Positions 50,141 through 58,229 of a stretch of DNA of 64,000 nucleotides are shown here, piece by piece. The position numbers and the translations under genes are program-made. Position 1 is the stretch's first letter. Each line of letters starts with the position of its first letter. This stretch comes from CAYJPV01 sp964372095 (GTDB lineage: Bacteria > Acidobacteriota > Vicinamibacteria > Vicinamibacterales > JAKQTR01): positions 53,392-117,391 of the forward strand of contig CAYJPV010000015.1 in assembly GCA_964372095.1 (NCBI GenBank), given 5' to 3'. Under the pieces are notes generated by a model that was not told the DNA's origin, did not search any database, and was given only the letters and a program-made list of their open reading frames with translations.

Positions 50141-50635
50141 ATGGACAAGAACAAGAGCATCGAACTCCTCAACAGGAGCGTGGCGGACGAACTGCAGGCG
50201 GTTCACCAGTACATGTACTGGCATTTCCATCTCGACGATCAGGGCTTTGGCCCCCTGAGCACGATGTTCAGGCGGATCGCCATCGAAGAGATGATGCACA
50301 TCGAGAAACTGGCTGAGCGCATCCTGTTCCTGAAGGGCGATGTCGAGATGGTCGCGGCCGGCCCGGTGGAACGGGTGACGGAACCCGAGGCGATCGTGAA
50401 ACGTGCCGCCGAGATGGAATACGAGGCGATCGGGATCTACAACAACTACGCCATCCAGTGCGGCCAGAACGCCGACTCGATGTCGAAACAGATGTTCGAG
50501 GCGCTGGTCGGCGACGAAGAGCGGCACTTCGCCGAGTTCGACAAACAACTCGACAACATCAAGCGGTTCGGTCCGAACTACCTGGCCTTGCAGTCGTTCA
50601 GCGCGGGCGCCGCGCCGGCGGCGCCCGGGGCGTAG
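50141..50635 (+). CDS. bfr: Bacterioferritin-like / ferritin-like diiron protein
   Basis: A 164-residue four-helix protein. ADELQAVHQYMYWHFHLDDQ (~15-34), EEMMHIEKLAERI (~49-61), a central EYEAIGIYNNY and DEERHFAEFDKQL (~126-138) supply the Glu and His ligands of a ferritin diiron centre. Length matches bacterioferritin. It would store iron and detoxify peroxide. An AGGAGG site lies 8 bases before the ATG. The C-terminal tail is Ala/Pro-rich. Confidence 0.92.
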   Translation: MDKNKSIELLNRSVADELQAVHQYMYWHFHLDDQGFGPLSTMFRRIAIEEMMHIEKLAERILFLKGDVEMVAAGPVERVTEPEAIVKRAAEMEYEAIGIYNNYAIQCGQNADSMSKQMFEALVGDEERHFAEFDKQLDNIKRFGPNYLALQSFSAGAAPAAPGA

Positions 50636-50645
50636 GGCTATCTCG

Positions 50646-50699
50646 AGAGGCTAGAGGCTAGAGGCTAGACGCTAGAGGCTAGGGGCTAGGGGCTAGGGA
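50646..50699. repeat. Heptamer tandem repeat (GGCTAGA/GGCTAGG)
   Basis: Seven degenerate copies with a 7-bp period, followed by short CCCCATGT-type repeats to ~50755. Fills the gap between convergent bfr and DUF4139 genes. Confidence 0.85.
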
Positions 50700-50767
50700 A
50701 AGACAGGGGATGTCCCCTGCCCCACGCCCCATGTCCCATGTCCCTTGCCCCTTCAAGCTACGGCCCG

Positions 50768-52888
50768 CTACCCCCCGAACGCGAGCCCCTGCACGAGGGC
50801 GTCGAGTTCGGACTGCAGTTTCTGGCGCCGCACTTCGCGTTCGGCAATTTCACGCTTCAACGCGGCCAGGCGATTCTCCTGCTCGTCCAGCTCTCGCGTG
50901 TACCGGGCGACCAGGGTCTTCTCTTCGGTCCGCCCGCCCAGTGCCTTGAGGTTCTCGCGCAGCCGGCCCTGATCCTCGAAGATCTGCCGCACTTCGGCAT
51001 TCCGCGCGTCAATCTCGCCAGCGACGACGGCGATCTCGTTCTTCTTGGCCAGCACGCCCCTCAACGCCAACTCGGCTTCTGGCGTGAGTGCCTGCTGGCG
51101 CACCAGCAACGCCAGCTGATCGTCGTCCAGGCTCGACACCCGGTACGTGGTCTCGGCTGCCCGCATCTCGTCCACGGTCAAGGACGCGGTGGACTTCGGC
51201 GCCACGGCCACCTTGAACCGGTAGACGTTCGGCGCGGTCTCGTCGGGTTTCGTGGCACTCAGCAGTTGCCATCCCCCGCGGTGGGGATGCTCGATGACCA
51301 GCGTCCGGGCTTTGTTGTCTTCGTTACGAACCGTGTAGGTCCGTTTGTCGCGGTATTCGCGCTGCGTGATCAGCAGGCCACGCGCGACCCGCACACGGGT
51401 GACACGCTCGGGCGTCGACGTTTCGCTTTTCACGTCCACGAGCAGCGCCAGGTCGGACGCGTACGACAGGATCCGCTTCTCGCCCGGCTTGACGGCGTCC
51501 AGGAGCCCTTCGCCCGTGAACGTCGCGTCTTCGAGGACCGAGATGCTGCCGCCATCGAGGGTGAATGGCGTCGAGTTGGTGATCCACACGGCCGTTCGCG
51601 GCCGCGATCCGGTGGACGCGTTCCACACGGACACGCGTTCGGCTTCCACGCTGCCGTTCAGAATCGGCACCAGCGCCGACTGGTTCTTGCGGATGGTCAC
51701 GGGTTCTTTCAGCCGGTATTCGAACAGGTCTCCGAGTTCGCGCCCTTCGGCAGCCGCTTCGACCTTGGCCATCGCCACGGCAGCCATCTCGCGCATCGGC
51801 GCGGGCGCAGGCGCAGGCGGCGGCGGGGCTTCGGGCAGCCCGCCCACCATGCCACCAACCACACCGGGAGGCACCCTCGCATACGCGCGCTCCGTGGCCA
51901 CACTCTCGGCCACCGTGTCCTCGGCGCCGGTCGCGAGGGTCGCTTCGTGGGTCTGGGGCGTGAGCTGCATCGCCGATGGCAGCGGAATCACCGGCCGCCG
52001 GGCATACAACGGCTGCGACAACTGCTGGATGAACGACTGCGGCGAACCGGCCACCAGCGACAGCTCGACCTGCGTCCAGTCTTCGCCAATGGTGTTGTCC
52101 ACAATCGCCCAGCCCTGCAACAACGGTTTGTCACCGGCCTTTGACGGCAACACGAGGCGGTACGTACTCTTCCAGACCGGCACCTCGCTGATGTAACTCA
52201 CGTACAACTGCCGATCGCCGCTGCCCGCCGTCGCGATGTTCATCCGCCGCAGGTCGCGCTGGCGCGTGGACGCCACGATGTCCAGGTACCGCCTGACGTC
52301 GCCGCGCAGCTCGCTTTCGAGTACGCGCACCGACACCCGCGGCGTCACCTCGACGGTCCGCAACTCGCCGGCATCCGTGATCAGGGCCAGTTCCCGCGAC
52401 TCGACCGGTTTGCCGGCGTCGTCCCTCGTCCTCGACTCCACGCTCAGGATGCGCCCCACAACGGTCGCCCCGCCCGACTGCACCTCGACACGTGCGCCCC
52501 GCATGGCACTCAGAAACGCCATCACGGTCGTTTCTTCCTCCAGCGGCAGCGATAACGCACCCAGACGCCGGTTGGCCGGGTCGTCGGTGTTGAAGCTGAT
52601 GCCGGTCACCTTGCCGTTGCCCAGGTCCACCGTCGTCAGCGACTTCAGCACATCGTTCAACTGCCCGCTCGTGAAGTCGATGGTCACCTGCTGCGTGCCG
52701 CGCACGCGCCCGAGATGCTCGAAGAACCCGACGCCGTTCTTGTAGAGCACGACGCGCTTCACAGGCAGGCGGTCCGCATCAGCCGCGGCAACGGCCGGCA
52801 CATCGGCCGCCACTCCCGCGCCCTGCTGCGCATACCCGGCCTGCCCCATCACGACGGCCACACACACGACTGCCAGCACGTATCGCAT
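50768..52888 (-). CDS. DUF4139 domain-containing secreted protein
   Basis: ATG 52888 (MRYVLAVVCVAVVMGQAGYA) follows GGAGG and begins a signal peptide; 706 residues. The N-terminal domain starts RVVLYKNGVGFFEHLGRV (~45-62), typical of DUF4139/mucoidy-inhibitor-like proteins, and the DUF4139 body includes YLDIVASTRQRDLRRM and YISEVPVWKSTYRLV (~235-250). A Pro/Ala-rich linker (~360-380) precedes the second beta-rich half. The last ~90 residues form a coiled coil (RLRENLKALGG... LKREIAEREVRRQKLQ). Function is not established. Confidence 0.85.
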   Translation of the reverse strand: MRYVLAVVCVAVVMGQAGYAQQGAGVAADVPAVAAADADRLPVKRVVLYKNGVGFFEHLGRVRGTQQVTIDFTSGQLNDVLKSLTTVDLGNGKVTGISFNTDDPANRRLGALSLPLEEETTVMAFLSAMRGARVEVQSGGATVVGRILSVESRTRDDAGKPVESRELALITDAGELRTVEVTPRVSVRVLESELRGDVRRYLDIVASTRQRDLRRMNIATAGSGDRQLYVSYISEVPVWKSTYRLVLPSKAGDKPLLQGWAIVDNTIGEDWTQVELSLVAGSPQSFIQQLSQPLYARRPVIPLPSAMQLTPQTHEATLATGAEDTVAESVATERAYARVPPGVVGGMVGGLPEAPPPPAPAPAPMREMAAVAMAKVEAAAEGRELGDLFEYRLKEPVTIRKNQSALVPILNGSVEAERVSVWNASTGSRPRTAVWITNSTPFTLDGGSISVLEDATFTGEGLLDAVKPGEKRILSYASDLALLVDVKSETSTPERVTRVRVARGLLITQREYRDKRTYTVRNEDNKARTLVIEHPHRGGWQLLSATKPDETAPNVYRFKVAVAPKSTASLTVDEMRAAETTYRVSSLDDDQLALLVRQQALTPEAELALRGVLAKKNEIAVVAGEIDARNAEVRQIFEDQGRLRENLKALGGRTEEKTLVARYTRELDEQENRLAALKREIAEREVRRQKLQSELDALVQGLAFGG

Positions 52889-52968
52889 AACGCCTCCCAC
52901 GGGGGTATTAGACACTACTTCCGGGCCTGCGGCTTATGACCTGTGGCCTGCGGCCGCTTGTGGCTCCA

Positions 52969-53002
52969 GCCGTAGGCCGCAAGCCGCAAGCCGTAGGCCG
53001 TA
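52969..53002. repeat. Heptamer repeat (GCCGTAG/GCCGCAA)
   Basis: Four to five alternating copies of GCCGTAG and GCCGCAA, exact 7-bp period, ending one base before the his promoter -35 box. Confidence 0.85.
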
Positions 53003-53032
53003 TTGACACCGCCCTCCTCCCTCCGCTAGTCT
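53003..53032 (+). promoter_or_regulatory. Putative his operon promoter
   Basis: TTGACA (53003-53008) and a weak TAGTCT -10 (53027-53032) with an 18-bp spacer. Transcription would begin a few bases before the leader ATG at 53042. Confidence 0.55.
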
Positions 53033-53041
53033 GAGATTCTG

Positions 53042-53128
53042 ATGTTCGCCTGCTTCCACGCCCGCCATCACCATCATCACCGCCATACCAGCGGTCCGGC
53101 GATGCTGCGCGCGTTGAACACGAACTAG
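53042..53128 (+). CDS. hisL: Histidine operon leader peptide
   Basis: A 28-residue open frame, ATG 53042 to TAG 53126-53128: MFACFHARHHHHHRHTSGPA followed by MLRALNTN. Seven of 28 codons are His, five in a row (CAT CAC CAT CAT CAC). It lies 248 bases before hisI and 30 bases before an intrinsic terminator. In His attenuation, lack of charged His-tRNA stalls the ribosome on such codons and an alternative RNA fold prevents termination. It is too short to be caught by usual gene finders. The call rests on sequence composition and position. Confidence 0.9.
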   Translation: MFACFHARHHHHHRHTSGPAMLRALNTN

Positions 53129-53158
53129 CAACTCTCCTCAACGCACCCCACACCATCC

Positions 53159-53183
53159 AGCCGGGCCATCCGGCTTTTTCTTT
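53159..53183 (+). terminator. His attenuator (intrinsic terminator)
   Basis: Stem AGCCGG (53159-53164) / CCGGCT (53170-53175) with loop GCCAT, followed by TTTTTCTTT. CCGGC at 53096-53100, just after the His codons, can pair with GCCGG of the stem and could form the antiterminator; this pairing is only 5 bp and inferred. Confidence 0.88.
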
Positions 53184-53257
53184 GTACCAGTTGATACCGA
53201 ATCAAGACAGGTGCTTCGGCTCGTCGCGTTGCTCCTCGGTATCCGCGCGGTATCCAC

Positions 53258-53365
53258 GAGTAGTCAGTAGGCAGTAGGCAGTAGGCAGAGGGCGCCCATG
53301 CCCCATGCCCCACCTGTCCGCCATAGCCCGAAGGGCGACGGTGGATGCCCCATGCCCCATGCGAC
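53258..53365. repeat. Heptamer repeats between attenuator and hisI
   Basis: CAGTAGG-type copies at 53258-53289 and GCCCCAT copies at 53294-53313 and 53346-53365, each with a 7-bp period. They fill the untranslated region upstream of hisI. Confidence 0.75.
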
Positions 53366-53376
53366 AGGATGACCCG

Positions 53377-53799
53377 ATGGATTTCACGAAACTGAACGGC
53401 CTGATACCCGCCGTCGCGCAAGACGACGAAACGGGTGAAGTACTGATGCTGGGCTTCATGAACGACGAAGCCCTTCAGCGAACCCTGGACACGGGATTCG
53501 CCACCTTCTACAGCCGCAGCCGCCAGACGTTGTGGCTGAAAGGCGAGACGTCGGGCAACCGGCTGGCGGTGCGCCAGGTGCTCGCCGACTGCGACGACGA
53601 CTCGGTGGTCCTTCGCGTCGTACGGCAGGGCGACGGCAACGTCTGCCACACGGGCACGCGCAGCTGCTTCACGCGCGAACTCACCCTCGCGCCAGCCTTC
53701 GGCGACCCCGGACCCTGCGTCCCTTGCCCCTTGCCCCTTGACCCTTGCCCCCTGCCCCTTGCCCCTACTCGTCACTCCGAGCCGGGAGGTGCCGCATGA
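53377..53799 (+). CDS. hisI: Phosphoribosyl-AMP cyclohydrolase
   Basis: ATG 53377 (MDFTKLNGLIPAVAQD) gives 140 residues. MLGFMNDEALQRTL, FYSRSRQTLWLKGETSGN and DCDDDSVVL hold the metal-binding residues; NVCHTGTRSCF gives the catalytic Cys pair. It opens the ring of PR-AMP, step 3 of histidine synthesis. The enzyme normally ends near residue 115; the last ~25 residues (CVPCPLPLDPCPLPLAP...) are encoded by a heptamer repeat. No HisE domain is fused, and hisE is absent from the window. Overlaps hisG by 4 bp. Confidence 0.94.
   Translation: MDFTKLNGLIPAVAQDDETGEVLMLGFMNDEALQRTLDTGFATFYSRSRQTLWLKGETSGNRLAVRQVLADCDDDSVVLRVVRQGDGNVCHTGTRSCFTRELTLAPAFGDPGPCVPCPLPLDPCPLPLAPTRHSEPGGAA
53724..53767. 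repeat. Heptamer repeat (CCCTTGC) inside the 3' end of hisI
   Basis: Six copies of CCCTTGC (two degenerate), in frame with hisI, encoding a Pro/Leu/Cys-rich tail. The 7-bp unit gives a 21-bp, 7-residue protein period. Confidence 0.85.
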
Positions 53800-54680
53800 C
53801 ACTCAAACTGGGCATTCCCAAAGGTTCGCTGCAGGACTCGACCGTCCAGTTGTTCGCACGGGCGGGATTCAACATCTATGTGAATCCGCGGTCGTACTTT
53901 CCGACGATCGACGATCCGCAGATCGAGTGCATGCTGATTCGCGCCCAGGAGATGGCGCGCTACGTCGCCGACCGCGTGCTCGACGCCGGGCTGACGGGGC
54001 AGGACTGGATTGCCGAACAGACGGCCGCCAACCACCGCGGGCCGGTGGTGCCGCTCGCCGACCTGGTCTACGCCAAACAGAGTTTCGGCAAGGTGCGCTG
54101 GGTCCTTGCGGTGCCGCAGGACTCGCCGTACCAGACGGCCGCCGATCTCGAAGGCGCCACCATCGCCACCGAACTGGTGCGCGTGACGCAGGCCTGGTTC
54201 GCCGACCGCAACGTGAACGTCAACGTCGAGTTCTCCTGGGGCGCCACCGAGGTCAAGCCCCCCATGCTGGCCGACGCCATCGTCGAAGCCACCGAGACGG
54301 GATCGACGCTGCGCGCGAACCGGCTGCGCATCATCGATACGGTGATGGAGTCGAATACGCAACTCATCGCCAACCCGGCGGCGCTCGAGGACGAGTGGAA
54401 ACGCACGAAACTGGCGAACCTTGCCCTGCTGCTGCAGGCAGCCATCGACGCGCACGGCCGCGTGGGCCTGATGCTCAACGTCGAGCGGTCGAATCTGGAC
54501 GCCATCCTCGCGCTGCTGCCGGCGCTGCAGCGGCCGACGGTCTCGCCGCTGGCCGACTCGAACTGGATTGCGGTCAACACCGTGCTCGAAGAACGCCTCG
54601 CGCGCGACCTGATCCCCCGGCTCAAATCCGCCGGCGGACAAGGCATCGTCGAATACCCGCTCAACAAGATTGTCCTGTAG
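53796..54680 (+). CDS. hisG: ATP phosphoribosyltransferase (long form)
   Basis: ATG 53796 has GGGAGG 6 bases upstream and overlaps the hisI stop (ATGA); 294 residues. LKLGIPKGSLQDSTVQLFARAG is the family start; the PRPP site appears as ELVRVTQAW... with EVKPPMLADAIVEATETGSTL following. Residues ~215-294 form the regulatory ACT-like domain (VGLMLNVERSNLDAILALLP), so this is the feedback-inhibited hexameric form needing no HisZ. First step of histidine synthesis. Confidence 0.94.
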   Translation: MTLKLGIPKGSLQDSTVQLFARAGFNIYVNPRSYFPTIDDPQIECMLIRAQEMARYVADRVLDAGLTGQDWIAEQTAANHRGPVVPLADLVYAKQSFGKVRWVLAVPQDSPYQTAADLEGATIATELVRVTQAWFADRNVNVNVEFSWGATEVKPPMLADAIVEATETGSTLRANRLRIIDTVMESNTQLIANPAALEDEWKRTKLANLALLLQAAIDAHGRVGLMLNVERSNLDAILALLPALQRPTVSPLADSNWIAVNTVLEERLARDLIPRLKSAGGQGIVEYPLNKIVL

Positions 54681-54689
54681 GAGGTTGTC

Positions 54690-55925
54690 ATGATCCCGAT
54701 TCTCTCGACCGACGACCCCGCCGCCTCGACGATCCTGGACTGGCGGGTGACCGCGGACGCGGCGCTGGCCCGCCGCGTCCGAGCCATTGTCAACGCCGTG
54801 CGGACCGGCGGCGACGAGGCGCTGGGACGTTTCGCCCGGCGCTACGACGGATTCGGCGGTCCGTACGAAATTCCGAAAGAGACGTGGCACCGCGCGGCGA
54901 GGTCGGTGCCGGCAGCCACACGCCGCGCGATTGCCGCGTGCGCGCGCAACATTCGCACGGTGGCCCGTACCCAGCGTATGCGGTCCTCACGTGTGGTCGT
55001 GGCGCCCGGCGTGGTCATCGAGCAGCGAGTGGTGCCGTTCGATCGTGTGGGCTGTTACGTGCCCGGCGGCCGGTATCCGCTGCCGTCGTCGCTGCTGATG
55101 ACGGCCATCCCCGCTGAGGTCGCCGGCGTGCGCGAGATCGTGGTGGCGTGTCCGCAACCTGATGCGGTGGTGCTGGCGGCCGCGCTCGAGGCGGGCGCCA
55201 CCCGCGTGTTCCGCATCGGCGGCGCGCAGGCGGTGGCGGCCCTGGCCTACGGCACCGAGACCGTGCCGCGCGTCGACAAGATCGTGGGGCCTGGCAACCG
55301 ATTCGTCGCGGCGGCCAAGAGCCTCGTGTCGCGAGATTGCGGTATCGATTTCGAAGCGGGCCCCACGGAACTGGTGTGGCTCACCGACACGGCGCGCCCG
55401 GACTGGGTGGCCCTCGACCTGATCGCCCAGGCGGAACACGACCCCGACGCCCGGGCCCTGGTCGTCACGACATCGAAGGCACTCGCCAACGCCATCGCCA
55501 AGGCCGTGGCCGCGTCCGTGCCTTCGACCGGCCCGGCGGCTGCGGCGCTCCGGCGCAACGGCGCCATCCTGATCGCCCGGAACCGCACGGAAGCCCGGGC
55601 CCTGGTGGATCGGATCGCGCCCGAACACCTGGCCACGGACGACAAGGCCGCGCTGTCGGGCACCCCACGGGCGGGCACGGTCTTCTTTGGCGGCTTCGCC
55701 GCGCCGGCTGCGGGCGACTATGCCACCGGCTCAAACCACGTCCTGCCAACCGCCGGCACCGCACGGATGCGCGGCGGACTGTCGGCCGCCGACTTCGTGC
55801 GTTCGGTCGCGGTGCAGCGTATTACCCGGGCTGGACTGGCACGCATCGCCACCGCCGCCACCACCCTCGCCCGGGTCGAAGGACTGACGGCACACGCCGC
55901 CTCCATCGATTCGAGGTTGTCATGA
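54690..55925 (+). CDS. hisD: Histidinol dehydrogenase
   Basis: A 411-residue enzyme catalysing the last two steps of histidine synthesis. VGCYVPGGRYPLPSSLLM (~122-139), GPGNRFVAAAK (~202), LIAQAEHDP with the zinc ligands Gln and His (~245), APEHL and GDYATGSNHVLPT (~345) are all intact, and a final His is in LTAHAASIDSR. It starts 9 bp after hisG with GGAGG upstream. Confidence 0.97.
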   Translation: MIPILSTDDPAASTILDWRVTADAALARRVRAIVNAVRTGGDEALGRFARRYDGFGGPYEIPKETWHRAARSVPAATRRAIAACARNIRTVARTQRMRSSRVVVAPGVVIEQRVVPFDRVGCYVPGGRYPLPSSLLMTAIPAEVAGVREIVVACPQPDAVVLAAALEAGATRVFRIGGAQAVAALAYGTETVPRVDKIVGPGNRFVAAAKSLVSRDCGIDFEAGPTELVWLTDTARPDWVALDLIAQAEHDPDARALVVTTSKALANAIAKAVAASVPSTGPAAAALRRNGAILIARNRTEARALVDRIAPEHLATDDKAALSGTPRAGTVFFGGFAAPAAGDYATGSNHVLPTAGTARMRGGLSAADFVRSVAVQRITRAGLARIATAATTLARVEGLTAHAASIDSRLS

Positions 55926-56968
55926 GCACGGGTTACCTCTACGAACCGCTTCCCGATGCGCCGGATGGTGTGCGTCTGCACCTGAACGAGAACACCGATG
56001 GGTGCTCGCCGGCCGTGCTGCGCGCCATCCGAAGACTGACGCGGCAGGATGTGGCCTGGTACCCCGCGTACCAGGAGGCGACGCAGGCCGTCGCCGACGT
56101 CTTTGGTGTGCCGGCGGATCAGGTGCTGCTCAGCAACGGCCTCGACGAGGGCATTCTGACCCTCGCCCTCGCGCTGCTTCCCCGTCAGGCCGGGCCGTCT
56201 AGCGCGGTCGTCGTGGAACCGGCGTACGGACTGTACGGCCCGGCCGCCGCCCTCGCCGGCGCGACGGTCAGGCCCGCGTTGCCGAAAGCAGATCTGTCGT
56301 TCGATGCCGGCAACGTCCTGGGCGCCATCGCGCCCGATACCCGGCTCATCATGATGAGCAATCCCAACAACCCGGCCGGGCATCTCGTGTCGGCCGCGTC
56401 CCTTGTCGAACTGGCCTTGAGTGTCGGTCCCGGCGTGATCCTGTTCGTCGACGAGGCGTATGCCGACTTCGCGGGCACGACCGTTGTCCCCGCGCTGGCG
56501 TCGACACCGAACCTCGTCGTGGGCCGCACGTTCGCCAAAGCCTGGGGTCTTGCCGGCATGCGCATCGGCTGCCTGCTGGCGGCGCCGGCGATTATCAGAC
56601 GGCTGCGCGGCGCGATTGCGCCGTTCAGCGTCAACGTGTTCGCCGCCACCGCCCTGAGCGCCGCGCTGGCCGAACGCGGCCACTTCGCGTGGTACCTCAA
56701 CCAGGTCTGCGCCTCGAAAGACGTGTTGTACGCGGCCTTCGAGCGCCTCGGACTGCCCTTTTGGCGGAGTCACGCCAATTTCGTGCTCGTGCGCGTCGGT
56801 GACGCGCCGCTGGTCCGCCAGGAACTGGCCAACCGGGGCATCCACGTCAGGGACCGGTCGTCGGCCCCGGGCTGCGAAGGCTGTATTCGTATCACGGCAG
56901 GCCTGGCCGACGACGCACGCGCGTGCGTGGCCGCGCTCGAGGAGGTACTGTGCGCCGCACCACGCTGA
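55922..56968 (+). CDS. hisC: Histidinol-phosphate aminotransferase
   Basis: ATG 55922 overlaps the hisD stop (ATGA); 348 residues. The longer open frame upstream is a shadow of hisD. LHLNENTDGCSP (~24), SNPNNPAGHL, VDEAYADFAG and the PLP lysine in RTFAKAWGLAGMRIG (~207) identify a class I/II aminotransferase of the HisC type. Converts imidazole acetol phosphate to histidinol phosphate. Confidence 0.95.
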   Translation: MSTGYLYEPLPDAPDGVRLHLNENTDGCSPAVLRAIRRLTRQDVAWYPAYQEATQAVADVFGVPADQVLLSNGLDEGILTLALALLPRQAGPSSAVVVEPAYGLYGPAAALAGATVRPALPKADLSFDAGNVLGAIAPDTRLIMMSNPNNPAGHLVSAASLVELALSVGPGVILFVDEAYADFAGTTVVPALASTPNLVVGRTFAKAWGLAGMRIGCLLAAPAIIRRLRGAIAPFSVNVFAATALSAALAERGHFAWYLNQVCASKDVLYAAFERLGLPFWRSHANFVLVRVGDAPLVRQELANRGIHVRDRSSAPGCEGCIRITAGLADDARACVAALEEVLCAAPR

Positions 56969-57537
56969 AACGCCACACGCGCGAAACCCGGATCGACGTG
57001 CGTCTCGTCCTCGAGGGCCGCGGCCGGTACACGGTAACGACGGGCATCCGGTTTCTCGACCACATGCTGGAACTCGTGGCCAGGCATGGCGCCTTCGATC
57101 TGGATCTCACCGCGGCCGGCGATCTGGACGTCGACCAGCACCACACCGTGGAAGACGTCGGCATCGCGCTGGGCGAAGCGGTGGCGGTCGCAGTCGGCTC
57201 CCGACGCGGCATCAATCGCGCAGGCTACTTCGTCATGCCCATGGACGAAACCCTGGCCGTCGCGGCGATCGATCTGGGCGGCCGCCCGCACGCCGTCGTC
57301 CAGACGGGCGTGCGCACCAGGCTCGTGGGTGATCTTCAGAGTGAGCTCGTCACGGACTTCTTCGAAGGATTCGCGCAGGGCGCCAGGGCCAACGTCCACC
57401 TCAAGGTACTCTACGGCCGGTCCAGCCACCACCGCATCGAGGCGTGCTTCAAGGCGTTCGGCCGCGCCCTGCGCGTGGCGTGCGCGCGCGATCGCCGCCT
57501 GGCTCGTGTGCTGCCCAGCACGAAGGAGTTGCTGTGA
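56950..57537 (+). CDS. hisB: Imidazoleglycerol-phosphate dehydratase
   Basis: GTG 56950 has GGAGG 4 bases upstream and overlaps hisC by 19 bp; 195 residues. The metal-binding motifs DQHHTVEDVGIALG (~60) and SSHHRIEACFKAFGRAL (~160) and FLDHML near the N-terminus are complete. It is the single-domain dehydratase without a fused histidinol-phosphatase. Confidence 0.96.
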   Translation: MRRTTLKRHTRETRIDVRLVLEGRGRYTVTTGIRFLDHMLELVARHGAFDLDLTAAGDLDVDQHHTVEDVGIALGEAVAVAVGSRRGINRAGYFVMPMDETLAVAAIDLGGRPHAVVQTGVRTRLVGDLQSELVTDFFEGFAQGARANVHLKVLYGRSSHHRIEACFKAFGRALRVACARDRRLARVLPSTKELL

Positions 57538-58229
57538 TTGCCCTGGTCGACTACGGCGCCGGCAATCAGACGTCCGTGCGTAAGGCCCTGCTTGCCTCCG
57601 GCGCCGACGTCTACACGGCGCCCGATCCGTCATCCCTTCACACGGCCTCCGCCATCGTCATTCCCGGCGTCGGGCATTTCGCCGCTACGGCGTCACTCGA
57701 CGCGGCTTGGCGCCGTGCCATCGCCGACGCGATCGACGCCGGAACACCCCTGCTCGGCATCTGCCTCGGCATGCAGTGGCTGTTCGAGGGCAGCGACGAA
57801 GAACCCGGGCTTGCGGGGCTGGGCTACTTCGCCGGGCGCGTCACGCGACTGACCTCGTGGGGGTCGGCTTTAGCCGACCCTGCGTCACGTCCGGCTGACT
57901 CGTCCCGAGCGTTGTCGAAGGAAGCCGGACGCCACGAACGCGTCAAGATTCCCCACGTCGGCTGGAACGTCATTGGGCGCCGGGACGAGTCCTGCTCCAG
58001 CCGGACCCTGCATCCGGCTTTCGACGCCCTGCACGGCCGGTACGCGTACTTCACACACGCGTATGCCGCGCCGGTGACGGACGATTGTGTGGGCATCACG
58101 ACACACGGCGCGCCATTCGCCGCCGCCACAGCACGCGGACACCTGTGGGGTGTGCAGTTCCACCCGGAGAAATCTGGCCAGACGGGGCTCACGCTCCTGA
58201 AAGCGTTCGTGGAGTTGGCATCACAATGA
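57534..58229 (+). CDS. hisH: Imidazole glycerol phosphate synthase, glutaminase subunit
   Basis: GTG 57534 overlaps the hisB stop (GTGA) after AAGGAG; 231 residues. Cys in LLGICLGMQWL (~80) and His/Glu in VQFHPEKSG (~210) complete the triad. The family is ~200-210 residues; here residues ~107-136 (SWGSALADPASRPADSS...) are an insertion encoded by two palindromic elements, placed just before the conserved KIPHVGWN. It supplies ammonia to HisF. The insertion lies on a surface loop in related structures, so the enzyme may remain active. Confidence 0.93.
   Translation: MIALVDYGAGNQTSVRKALLASGADVYTAPDPSSLHTASAIVIPGVGHFAATASLDAAWRRAIADAIDAGTPLLGICLGMQWLFEGSDEEPGLAGLGYFAGRVTRLTSWGSALADPASRPADSSRALSKEAGRHERVKIPHVGWNVIGRRDESCSSRTLHPAFDALHGRYAYFTHAYAAPVTDDCVGITTHGAPFAAATARGHLWGVQFHPEKSGQTGLTLLKAFVELASQ
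57861..57880. repeat. Palindromic element with TTTA loop inside hisH
   Basis: Perfect 8-bp arms (GGGTCGGC / GCCGACCC) around TTTA, in frame. Same design as the TTCA-loop palindromes at 30088 and 37284. Confidence 0.75.
57888..57931. repeat. Second inverted repeat inside hisH
   Basis: Arms CGTCCGGCT (57888-57896) and AGCCGGACG (57923-57931), perfect over 9 bp with a 26-base loop. It follows the first palindrome by 7 bases, forming a compound insertion. Confidence 0.7.
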
